Positions 1-5,532 of a DNA stretch of 7,339 nucleotides are shown piece by piece. Each line of letters begins with the position of its first letter. The first letter of the stretch is position 1. Source of the stretch: an uncultured Actinomycetes bacterium (GTDB lineage: Bacteria; Actinomycetota; Actinomycetes; Nanopelagicales; Nanopelagicaceae). Both the position numbers and the translations under genes were made by a program. The notes beneath the pieces are model-generated. The model ran no database searches. It saw only the letters and a program-made list of their open reading frames with translations, and had not been told where the DNA came from. Where the stretch lies: the NCBI GenBank assembly GCA_903932885.1, contig CAIZHT010000130.1, forward strand, positions 1 to 7,339, written 5' to 3'.

Positions 1-386
1 AAGTAAGGGGATACGTTAAATGTGCCTGAAAGCCAGAGGCCGACAGACATCAGAAATCCACTAAAAGCTGCAGTAGCTGGTGCAACATAGAGAAGAGTTG
101 CGATTCCAATCGCAAACTCAGAGAGGATGATAAAAACTCCCACTTGCATTGGATACTCACTAAGTCTTTCAAGCACTCCAGAAATCGGAGAGTTTTGAGA
201 ATATCCAATAAGAGTATCTCCGATAAATGTCGGTTCGCCTCTAGTGAGAAATCCTGAATCACTAGCTTTATCCCAACCTGCATAGATCCAAGTAATTGAT
301 AGAAATGTGCGAAGTAACTTCTCAGCGCGGCTCTGTCCTCGCCAAGAATTACTGGCGGTTCGAGGGATGCTGCGAAGGGCGTTCAC
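1..386 (-). CDS. DoxX/DoxD-like integral membrane protein, partial (3' end outside window)
   Basis: This reading frame is open from a GTG at 386 to the window edge, giving 128 residues with no stop; an in-frame TGA lies just upstream (403-405). The N-terminus is basic (RSIPRTASNSWRGQSRAEK, residues 5-23). It is followed by a hydrophobic segment ending in the WIYAGWDKA signature (residues 33-41), then a soluble stretch, a second membrane segment (about 82-101) and a third (about 104-121). An aromatic-Gly-x-x-Lys motif at the end of the first helix is typical of the DoxX/DoxD (TQO small subunit-like) family, whose members are small four-helix membrane proteins, some linked to quinone-dependent redox chemistry. 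The specific role here is unknown. The GTG is the only plausible start after the stop. A purine-rich GGTGAGGA lies rather far upstream, about 12 bases from it. The gene begins 38 bases after glpK on the same strand, so co-transcription is likely. Family call fairly sure, function unsure. Confidence 0.75.
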   Translation of the reverse strand, partial: MNALRSIPRTASNSWRGQSRAEKLLRTFLSITWIYAGWDKASDSGFLTRGEPTFIGDTLIGYSQNSPISGVLERLSEYPMQVGVFIILSEFAIGIATLLYVAPATAAFSGFLMSVGLWLSGTFNVSPY

Positions 387-401
387 GGATAGAGAATATC
401 C
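387..401 (-). promoter_or_regulatory. Small hairpin abutting the GTG start of the DoxX-like gene
   Basis: A perfect 5-bp inverted repeat, GGATA-gagaa-TATCC on the plus strand, ends immediately before the GTG codon. In the transcript it lies between the GGTGA-type Shine-Dalgarno candidate and the start, so it could alter ribosome access or the effective spacing. The stem is short and may be chance. Confidence 0.25.
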
Positions 402-424
402 TCACCGAGATTAATTCGCCCCTT

Positions 425-1909
425 TTAAGTGCACTCGATAGCGCGCTTCCAACCAGCGTATCCATCGCTTCGTTCTTTTTCAGTAGAGACTGGCTTCCAG
501 CGGCGAGATTCCTTCCACTTCTCTGCGAGTTCATCAGTATTCTGCCAAAAGCCGATTGCAAGTCCAGCAGCGTAGGCGGCACCGAGCGCCGTAGTTTCTG
601 TAATCAATGGACGGATAATTTCAACGCCCATAATGTCTGCTTGCATCTGCATACATAAAGAGTTTGCTGTGATGCCACCATCAACACGCATCTGTTTCAG
701 AGGTACACCGCTATCTGCAGACATCGCATCCATCACATCGCGAGTCTGATAACAAATTGCCTCAAGGGCTGCTCGCGCTAAATGTGCTTTTGTTGCTGCC
801 CGCGTGAGACCAACAATTACTCCACGCGCATCTGATCTCCAGTACGGTGCGAACAATCCAGAGAATGCGGGCACAAAATAGACCCCAGCGGTATCTTCAA
901 CTGTGGATGCAAGTTCTTCTGTCTCAGATGCGCTCTTAATGATTCCTAGCTGATCGCGTAACCATTGAATTGCAGAACCAGTTACTGCAACCGATCCTTC
1001 GAGTGCATACATGGCTGGCTGGTCGCCGAATTTGTAGCAGACCGTAGTCAGAAGACCATTCTGAGAGTGAACAATCTCTGTTCCTGTATTGAGTAGAGCA
1101 AAGTTACCGGTGCCATACGTTGTCTTGGAATCTCCCCGATTAAAGCAAGCCTGACCCACCATCGCTGCATGCTGATCGCCAAGAATTCCTGCGATAGGTA
1201 TCGATGAACCAAAGGGTCCGTGTGCGCTGGTATGAGCATAAACCTCTGATGAAGATCTAATCTGGGGAAGAAGTGTGCGAGGAATCTGAAAAGTTTCTAG
1301 AAGTTCATCATCCCACTGCAATTTCTCTAAATTCATAAGCAGGGTTCGACTCGCATTTGTCACATCCGTTGCATGAACTCCCCCTTCAACTCCACCAGAG
1401 AAATTCCAGAGCAACCACGAGTCAATCGTTCCAAAACGTGCGGTGCCACGCTTCACAGCGCTTGCAACTTCTGTCGAATTAGTCAGTAGCCAATGCATTT
1501 TGCTCGCAGAGAAGTACGGAGCGATTGCAAGCCCCGTCTTCTTCCTGATGGAATCCTTAAGATTGGTATCGAAACTTTCGAGGTAATCAGCAGTTCTTGT
1601 ATCTTGCCAAACGATTGCGTTATGTAGGGGCAATCCGGTTTTTACATCCCACGCCACTGTTGTTTCTCGTTGATTTGTAATTCCGATAGCTTGTAAATCA
1701 GATCCGATGAGATTGGCTTGTCTTAGCGCCCCTGAAATTACTTCACTGGTTTTATCCCAAATTTCAGAGGCATCATGCTCCACCCAACCTGCTTGCGGGA
1801 GAATTTGTCTATGTTCTAATTGATGCTGGCCCACCACTTTTCCTGCGTGGTCAAAGATCATGAAGCGAGTACTGCTAGTGCCTTGATCTAAACTGCCTAT
1901 AAACGACAT
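425..1909 (-). CDS. glpK: Glycerol kinase
   Basis: This FGGY-family kinase catalyses glycerol + ATP -> sn-glycerol-3-phosphate + ADP in the cytoplasm, the entry step of glycerol use. The 494-residue length is normal for GlpK. The N-terminus carries the phosphate-binding DQGTSSTR (8-15). Glycerol-contact and catalytic positions known from E. coli GlpK are present: R81-E82 in TNQRETT, Y132 in [11 protein letters not shown], and D245-Q246 in [13 protein letters not shown]. The second ATPase-domain motif TYGTGNF is at 264-270, and the C-terminal [10 protein letters not shown] adenosine-site motif is intact. I do not see the HFYG motif that carries the HPr-phosphorylated histidine in Firmicutes enzymes. 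The ATG at 1909 gives the standard N-terminus, but no Shine-Dalgarno sequence is visible: the nearest AGGGAG is 17 bases away and belongs to the tRNA-like remnant. The gene lies 90 bases after the MalG-like permease and 38 bases before the DoxX-like gene. Linkage to the importer suggests glycerol or a glycerol derivative as substrate. Confidence 0.96.
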   Translation of the reverse strand: MSFIGSLDQGTSSTRFMIFDHAGKVVGQHQLEHRQILPQAGWVEHDASEIWDKTSEVISGALRQANLIGSDLQAIGITNQRETTVAWDVKTGLPLHNAIVWQDTRTADYLESFDTNLKDSIRKKTGLAIAPYFSASKMHWLLTNSTEVASAVKRGTARFGTIDSWLLWNFSGGVEGGVHATDVTNASRTLLMNLEKLQWDDELLETFQIPRTLLPQIRSSSEVYAHTSAHGPFGSSIPIAGILGDQHAAMVGQACFNRGDSKTTYGTGNFALLNTGTEIVHSQNGLLTTVCYKFGDQPAMYALEGSVAVTGSAIQWLRDQLGIIKSASETEELASTVEDTAGVYFVPAFSGLFAPYWRSDARGVIVGLTRAATKAHLARAALEAICYQTRDVMDAMSADSGVPLKQMRVDGGITANSLCMQMQADIMGVEIIRPLITETTALGAAYAAGLAIGFWQNTDELAEKWKESRRWKPVSTEKERSDGYAGWKRAIECT

Positions 1910-1920
1910 GCATGAAATGG

Positions 1921-1948
1921 TACTGGCTCCCTGACTTGGATTCGAACC
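1921..1948. repeat. Direct repeat copy A (tRNA-Asn 3' end), 28 bases
   Basis: These 28 bases are identical, in the same orientation, to 5395-5422, which is the T-loop to CCA end of the intact tRNA-Asn plus three bases beyond it. Identity stops at both ends: G versus T on the left, T versus A on the right. Such a duplicated tRNA 3' end is the usual mark of tRNA-directed integration, with this copy as the far attachment site. It can equally be the best-preserved part of an old second tRNA gene. Confidence 0.9.
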
Positions 1949-1993
1949 TAAAATCTACCGATTGAGCTTCGGCATACGAGCATTCTTATGAGG
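1923..1993 (-). pseudogene. Decayed tRNA-Asn-like sequence
   Basis: Read on the minus strand, the 3' portion (T-loop TTCGAAT, T-stem strand CCAAG, acceptor strand TCAGGGA, discriminator G and CCA) is identical to the intact tRNA-Asn. The rest is only partly similar. The acceptor 5' strand GCCCTCA pairs at 5 of 7 positions. The T-stem TTAGG has an A-A mismatch. The D-arm is shortened and does not form the GCTC/GAGC stem. The anticodon arm still folds as GCCGA/TCGGT, but its loop AGCTCAA has G in place of the invariant U33 and no GTT anticodon. It therefore cannot act as a normal tRNA. It sits between the permease stop and glpK, 13 bases before the glpK ATG. The similarity across the 5' half is weak enough that only the 3' third may be truly tRNA-derived. 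Confidence 0.6.
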
Positions 1994-1999
1994 GCTGGA

Positions 2000-2827
2000 T
2001 CAACCTTTTACACTGCCGCTGGCTAAGCCAGAAACAATGCGTTTTTGAATAAGTAGGAAGAATATCAAAGGTGGCAAGGTATAAATCATTGCGGCCGACA
2101 TGACTCGATCGAGAGGGGTGGCAAGTTCTCCAATCAAAGTTGCTAGTCCTGTGGATGCAACGCGTTTTTCAGGATTGAGAATGAATGTTGTCGCAAGTAG
2201 ATATTCATTCCAGGCGTGGAAAAATGCCATAACAGAACTTGCAACTATTGATGGAGCAATTAATGGCCAAATTATTCGTCGTTGAATCTGAAAGATAGAG
2301 CAACCATCAATCGTGGCAGCTTCCTCAATTTCATAAGGAATATTGTCAATGGCACCCTTCAAAATCCAGACAGTTATGGGCATGACGAATGCAGTATTTG
2401 CGATAATCAATCCAAAGAGGCTGTTGATAAGACCGAGTTTGATAAAAAGTGCATACAACGGAATAAGCAGTAGAGCCTCGGGAAGCATCTGTGTCGCAAA
2501 CATAATGAAACCAACAAATCCCTTTGCACGGAATCTGCGTCTTGAAATTGCATAAGCTGCAAAAATACCCATAAGTAGTGAGGTTAAGGTACAGCCAGCT
2601 GCAATAAACGCTGTATTTTTCAACCATAGTCCTAGGTTGAGAACCTCAAATAAATTGTTATAGCCACCTGAAGTTCCAAAATTTGGGTAGAGCTGAGGAA
2701 CTGATTGGAACATCTTACTTGTTGGTAGAAGCGATGTTGTGAGCATCCAATAAATTGGGAAAATAGCTATGAACGAAATAAGAATTGTGAATGTTCTTAT
2801 TGAAAACTTGCCGATTAATTTTTTCAT
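2000..2827 (-). CDS. Carbohydrate-type ABC transporter permease, MalG/UgpE-like
   Basis: This is a 275-residue inner-membrane subunit of a CUT1-type importer, partner of the MalF-like permease encoded just upstream. About six hydrophobic segments are visible, the first at residues 10-31 (FTILISFIAIFPIYWML region). The EAA loop that docks the ATPase lies at about 167-190 (EIEEAATIDGCSIFQ, then PLIAP), with EAA at 169-171 and the conserved Gly at 175. The C-terminus FLLIQKRIVSGLASGSVKG is characteristic of the MalG branch. I chose the ATG at 2827: it overlaps the upstream stop as ATGA, has an AGAGGA Shine-Dalgarno at 2837-2842 with 9-base spacing, and gives the family's usual N-terminus. A longer in-frame start at 2878 would add 17 atypical residues inside the neighbouring gene. 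Substrate is not deducible from this subunit. Confidence 0.93.
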   Translation of the reverse strand: MKKLIGKFSIRTFTILISFIAIFPIYWMLTTSLLPTSKMFQSVPQLYPNFGTSGGYNNLFEVLNLGLWLKNTAFIAAGCTLTSLLMGIFAAYAISRRRFRAKGFVGFIMFATQMLPEALLLIPLYALFIKLGLINSLFGLIIANTAFVMPITVWILKGAIDNIPYEIEEAATIDGCSIFQIQRRIIWPLIAPSIVASSVMAFFHAWNEYLLATTFILNPEKRVASTGLATLIGELATPLDRVMSAAMIYTLPPLIFFLLIQKRIVSGLASGSVKG

Positions 2828-3735
2828 CGAGTTGAATCCTCTACACGTCGTGCTGCAAGGAAGTAGAAGACAGTACAAATGACCGAAAGCACAAAGCCTA
2901 CTGTTCCAATTGTCGCCCCGTACCCTAAGTTGCCAAATTCGAAACTCTCTCTAAAGAGTCGTACAACCATTGTGGTTGTTGAATCTACCGGACCTCCCTG
3001 AGTCAGAACCCAAATAAGGTCAAATCTACGGAGTGCCCAGATAGAGAGAAGTAGGGTCATTACATAAATTGTGGGACGCATAAATGGAAGAGTTACATAT
3101 CTGAAAAGTTTGAAAGTCCCAGCCCCATCAATCTTTGCAGCTTCGTATAATTCTTTAGAAACTGATTGAAGTGCAGCCAAGAGGATCAAACTTGTAAGGG
3201 GGAATGTCATCCAAACTGTCACAAAAACAAGCGATGGGAGTGCAAGTGTTGGGCTATCGAGCCAATGAGTTTCTTTTGGAACAATGCCGATTGCATGCAG
3301 ACCGGCATTAATGACACCGTATTGTGGGTTGAACATCCATGTAAAAATTAGAGCAACTGCAATTGGAGGAGCTGCCCACGGAAGGGTAATTGCAGCTCTA
3401 ATAAAGTATTTCCCCTTTGCCGTGCGATTCATGAGTAAGGCTGTTGCTAAACCAAGAGCCAGCGCACCAACGACACTTGAGAATGCATATTTAATGGTGA
3501 CGATCAAAGAATGTGTAAATCCAGGCGAATTAAAAAGGTTTTCATAATTCTTGAATCCAATGCCCTTACTGACAGTTGGCGTAAGTGAATTGGTTTCGGT
3601 GAAAGAAAGTTGTAGTCCACGAAGAAGTGGGTATCCCATAACGACGGCTAGGAATATCAATGAAGGAGCCAGCAGCACCCAATGTGCATATCTTCTCGAG
3701 AATTGGATAGAGGTACGACTTTGAGCCTTCCGCAC
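2824..3735 (-). CDS. Carbohydrate-type ABC transporter permease, MalF/UgpA-like
   Basis: This is a 303-residue membrane subunit of the importer. The cytoplasmic N-terminus is basic (RKAQSRTSIQFSRRYAHW). Membrane segment 1 (VLLAPSLIFLAVVMGYPLL, 20-38) is followed by the family-typical external stretch containing SFTE and GFKNYENLF (60-68). Further segments follow, including PWAAPPIAVALIFTWMFNPQYG (119-140), which is a standard motif of this branch. The ATPase-docking EAA loop ELYEAAKIDGAGTFKLFRYVTLP spans about 195-217, with EAA at 198-200 and Gly at 204. The start is GTG at 3733-3735, supported by a strong AGAGGAGA Shine-Dalgarno (3744-3751), whose GAGGAG core is 9 bases away. The stop overlaps the next gene as ATGA, implying translational coupling. 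A long hairpin separates this gene from the binding-protein gene upstream. No nucleotide-binding subunit is encoded nearby, so an ATPase from elsewhere must be recruited. Confidence 0.94.
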   Translation of the reverse strand: MRKAQSRTSIQFSRRYAHWVLLAPSLIFLAVVMGYPLLRGLQLSFTETNSLTPTVSKGIGFKNYENLFNSPGFTHSLIVTIKYAFSSVVGALALGLATALLMNRTAKGKYFIRAAITLPWAAPPIAVALIFTWMFNPQYGVINAGLHAIGIVPKETHWLDSPTLALPSLVFVTVWMTFPLTSLILLAALQSVSKELYEAAKIDGAGTFKLFRYVTLPFMRPTIYVMTLLLSIWALRRFDLIWVLTQGGPVDSTTTMVVRLFRESFEFGNLGYGATIGTVGFVLSVICTVFYFLAARRVEDSTR

Positions 3736-3791
3736 TTATTAACTCTCCTCTTTAATTTGAATTCAGTTCTGAATGTGAAAGAAAATTGGTG

Positions 3792-3831
3792 CAAGCACCG
3801 GGAAGAGTATTTCTACTAATCCCGGTGCTTG
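3792..3831 (-). terminator. Intercistronic hairpin after the binding-protein gene
   Basis: CAAGCACCGGGA (3792-3803) and TCCCGGTGCTTG (3820-3831) form a perfect 12-bp stem. The 16-base loop contains a further AGTA/TACT stem (3806-3809 with 3814-3817). On the transcribed strand the hairpin starts 21 bases after the binding-protein stop. It is followed by a mixed sequence with only a short ATTTTC, not a clean T-run. It therefore more likely acts as a partial terminator or a 3' barrier to RNases, leaving more binding-protein than permease mRNA, as in malE-malF type operons. Hairpin certain, role inferred. Confidence 0.7.
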
Positions 3832-3852
3832 ACCATATTTGGCAGATGAAGA

Positions 3853-5103
3853 TTACTTCCCGAGAATTGTCTTCACTTCTGCCTGTGCTGCATCAAGTGC
3901 ATCTTTCGGACTCAAATTTGACCGTAGGACTTTATCCACTTGGGCAATTACAGCTTTCCGGATTTCTGCAGTCTTTAACTCTGCACCGGCAGGAAGTACA
4001 AGTACTCCGTTGTCAGCGAGTTTTGCGTAAATCTTCAACCATGGCTTGTCTTTCACAAGTGCCGCAGGTGGAAGAATCTTGGTTGCAATAGCTTCTGCAC
4101 CCATTGCTGATTGGATTTTCTTCTGCATTGTTGACTGAAGCATCCAGTTCATGAACTTGATGCTAGCCTTTTGTTTAGACGAAGCAGCATTCACGCTTGT
4201 ACCAATCAGAATCTGTGCATTCTTAGCGACTGGGAATGGTGTCTTTCCAATCTGAAGATTTGCCTTAATTGCGGGGTTCTGATCCGCAAAGATTGTTGGA
4301 ACTGATCCGTTGTCTATGTTGCAGGCAACTTTACCTTCCCATGTCATGCGACGATAAGTAGTTGCATCCGCACCTTGCGGGATGTATTTAGCATCATAGA
4401 ACTTTGCAAATTCAGTTACGCCCTTAACGTTTTCAGCAGAGTTAATTGTTGGATTACCTTTTGAGTCAGTCCAAGCTCCACCAAATCCATAGGTCCAGTT
4501 GCTGAGGTCGTACCACCATCCGCCTTCTTGTGGAGTGGTGTTACGCATTGCAAAGCCATACTGATCTGTGCCCTTTGTTGTTGCTTTCACGGTAGCAACA
4601 AATTCCTCAAATGTAGTTGGGAATTTCGCTCCTGCTGCGGCAAGTAGAGCCTTGTTACAAATCAGAGCATATCCAGTGCTTTGCCAAGGAATTCCGTAAC
4701 GCTTGCCATCAATTGTAAATTTGGAGTCGTAAGCTGCGAATCCACTTGTAGGTGTGATTACTTTGCCGGTGATATCTGCCACCAACCCTGCAGCTTGCGC
4801 CTTAACCATTACGTCATAATCTAAAGTGACCACATCCGGGCCAGACTTAGCACCCATCTGAGTTAGAACAGTCGTTGCATATGATGCATATGGAATTGAA
4901 ACTGCCTCCACCTGGATAGTGGAGTGTGTAGCATTAAACTGATCCACAATTGCGCGAAGCGCATCTCCTCTGCCAGGTTCTGCAAATTGCCAGTTGGAGT
5001 ATGTAATTTTTGTAACTGCAGCTTGCGCCGCAATCGGCGATAGTGAACTTAAAGCAATCAATACGCTTGCAGCGATTAATCCGTAACGTGATCTACGTTC
5101 CAT
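3853..5103 (-). CDS. Extracellular solute-binding protein of carbohydrate-type ABC importer (family 1-like)
   Basis: This 416-residue exported protein captures the ligand and delivers it to the two permeases encoded downstream. The Sec signal peptide has a basic start (MERRSRYG), a hydrophobic core (LIAASVLIALSSLSPIAA) and an AQA-A cleavage site after about residue 28. There is no lipobox cysteine, so it is not an obvious lipoprotein. The mature part opens with ITYSNWQF, then has the cluster hallmarks SGPDVVTLDYD (87-97), YGIPWQSTGYALICNKALLAAAG (136-158) and an aromatic-rich GGWWYDLSNWTYGFGGAW (194-211), a plausible ligand-binding surface. C149 and C261 are the only cysteines and could form a disulfide. 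The ATG at 5103 has AGGGGG (5109-5114) with 5-base spacing. It is first in the operon, preceded by a candidate promoter and hairpin. The ligand is unknown; glpK downstream hints at glycerol, glycerol-3-phosphate or a glycerol-containing compound, but sugars or polyols are equally typical of the family. Confidence 0.92.
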   Translation of the reverse strand: MERRSRYGLIAASVLIALSSLSPIAAQAAVTKITYSNWQFAEPGRGDALRAIVDQFNATHSTIQVEAVSIPYASYATTVLTQMGAKSGPDVVTLDYDVMVKAQAAGLVADITGKVITPTSGFAAYDSKFTIDGKRYGIPWQSTGYALICNKALLAAAGAKFPTTFEEFVATVKATTKGTDQYGFAMRNTTPQEGGWWYDLSNWTYGFGGAWTDSKGNPTINSAENVKGVTEFAKFYDAKYIPQGADATTYRRMTWEGKVACNIDNGSVPTIFADQNPAIKANLQIGKTPFPVAKNAQILIGTSVNAASSKQKASIKFMNWMLQSTMQKKIQSAMGAEAIATKILPPAALVKDKPWLKIYAKLADNGVLVLPAGAELKTAEIRKAVIAQVDKVLRSNLSPKDALDAAQAEVKTILGK

Positions 5104-5128
5104 TATGTCCCCCTAGATTTTTTCTGTT

Positions 5129-5150
5129 ATAGCACGCTCAAAGGTGCTAT
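5129..5150 (-). promoter_or_regulatory. 7-bp inverted repeat in the leader (operator or mRNA hairpin)
   Basis: ATAGCAC (5129-5135) and GTGCTAT (5144-5150) form a perfect inverted repeat around an 8-base centre. It lies 26-47 bases upstream of the binding-protein ATG and just downstream of the candidate promoter. This position suits a repressor operator covering the transcription start, or a hairpin in the 5' untranslated RNA. Confidence 0.45.
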
Positions 5151-5162
5151 GTGATTATTTTA

Positions 5163-5191
5163 ATAATAATTGGAGTGCTGGCTTTTGGGAA
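5163..5191 (-). promoter_or_regulatory. Candidate promoter of the ABC importer operon
   Basis: On the minus strand TTCCCA (5186-5191) is a 4-of-6 match to the -35 box and TATTAT (5163-5168) a 5-of-6 match to the -10 box, with a 17-base spacer. This predicts a transcript start near 5155-5157. In AT-rich DNA such matches can arise by chance, and TAAAAT a few bases further on is a rival -10. Confidence 0.35.
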
Positions 5192-5394
5192 TAGCAATTT
5201 TTTGCATTCACAATTTGATGAAAAAACTGAAGACGAATGCTCTGAACGTTTAGCAAAGAAAACGAATTAATCAAAATAATTTTGTGAAGAATAAACTCTT
5301 TTTTAGGAAAAATAGGCGATTTTTGCACTCAATGAGCGTGAAGCGAACGGTTGCATAGGTTTTTCGATTGGCGGCATTCTCACCGTACTGACAT

Positions 5395-5422
5395 TACTGG
5401 CTCCCTGACTTGGATTCGAACC
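5395..5422. repeat. Direct repeat copy B (within tRNA-Asn 3' end), 28 bases
   Basis: This is the partner of 1921-1948, identical over 28 bases in the same orientation. It comprises three bases past the CCA, the CCA end, discriminator, acceptor 3' strand, T-stem 3' strand, the T-loop and the last two bases of the T-stem 5' strand. Here it is part of an intact tRNA gene. Confidence 0.9.
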
Positions 5423-5472
5423 AAGAACCTGTCGATTAACAGTCGACTGCTCTGCCGTTGAGCTATCAGGGA
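5398..5472 (-). tRNA. tRNA-Asn (anticodon GTT)
   Basis: The 75-base gene folds into a full cloverleaf. The acceptor is TCCCTGA/TCAGGGA. The D-stem GCTC/GAGC has GG in its loop. The anticodon stem GTCGA/TCGAC encloses the loop CTGTTAA with anticodon GTT. The variable loop is AGGTT, and the T-stem CTTGG/CCAAG encloses TTCGAAT. The discriminator is G, as in bacterial tRNA-Asn, and CCA is encoded. It lies 60 bases after dnaG on the same strand. A weak promoter can be read upstream (TTTGGC at 5509-5514, TAGAGT at 5485-5490, 18-base spacer), but read-through from dnaG is also possible because no strong terminator lies between them. Its 3' end is duplicated at 1921-1948. Confidence 0.97.
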
Positions 5473-5532
5473 ATGCAAGTGCAGACTCTACCGCAGTGGC
5501 TTACTAAGGCCAAACTTAAGCGAAAAAAGTTG

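Larger units (their letters stand above)
1923..5397 (-). mobile_element. Putative tRNA-Asn-inserted cassette carrying the ABC importer
   Basis: The interval runs from the duplicated tRNA 3' end to the base next to the intact tRNA-Asn CCA and holds exactly one importer operon with its own upstream region. The bracketing 28-base direct repeats have the arrangement expected after insertion at a tRNA 3' end, where the incoming DNA restores the tRNA. No integrase, excisionase or transposase gene is present, so this would be a remnant or a recombinase-free exchange. The boundaries are inferred from the repeats only. An old tandem tRNA duplication is the main alternative. Confidence 0.3.
5104..5397 (-). 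promoter_or_regulatory. AT-rich upstream region of the ABC importer operon
   Basis: These 294 bases between tRNA-Asn and the binding-protein gene hold no convincing gene. They contain a candidate promoter, a leader inverted repeat, a palindrome CAAAATAATTTTG (5272-5284), and two near-identical 12-base direct repeats TTTTTGCAYTCA (5199-5210 and 5320-5331). I see no strong rho-independent terminator just after the tRNA. The density of small symmetric elements suggests a regulated promoter, but none matches a regulator site that I can name with confidence. Confidence 0.5.

Noticed and set aside
50..283. 77-codon open frame on the minus strand
   Set aside because: It is a different frame inside the DoxX-like gene. 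The frame running from 386 to the edge has the membrane-protein pattern and the family motif, and this one does not.
296..658. 120-codon open frame on the plus strand
   Set aside because: It lies opposite the glpK 3' end and the start of the DoxX-like gene, both with strong family motifs. Its own protein has no recognisable domain.
1949..1999. A functional tRNA at 1923-1993, for example with anticodon CTC
   Set aside because: The loop has G at the invariant U33 position, the D-stem does not form, and the acceptor and T-stems have mismatches.
2828..2878. Longer N-terminus for the MalG-like permease starting at 2878
   Set aside because: It would lie inside the MalF-like gene and add atypical residues. 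The ATG at 2827 has an ATGA overlap and a well-placed AGAGGA.
3786..4091. 101-codon open frame on the plus strand
   Set aside because: It is antisense to the binding-protein 3' end and contains the intercistronic hairpin. The protein has no recognisable features.
5473..5532. Hairpin around GGCTTACTAAGGCC as a dnaG terminator
   Set aside because: The stem is short and bulged and no T-run follows on the transcribed strand.
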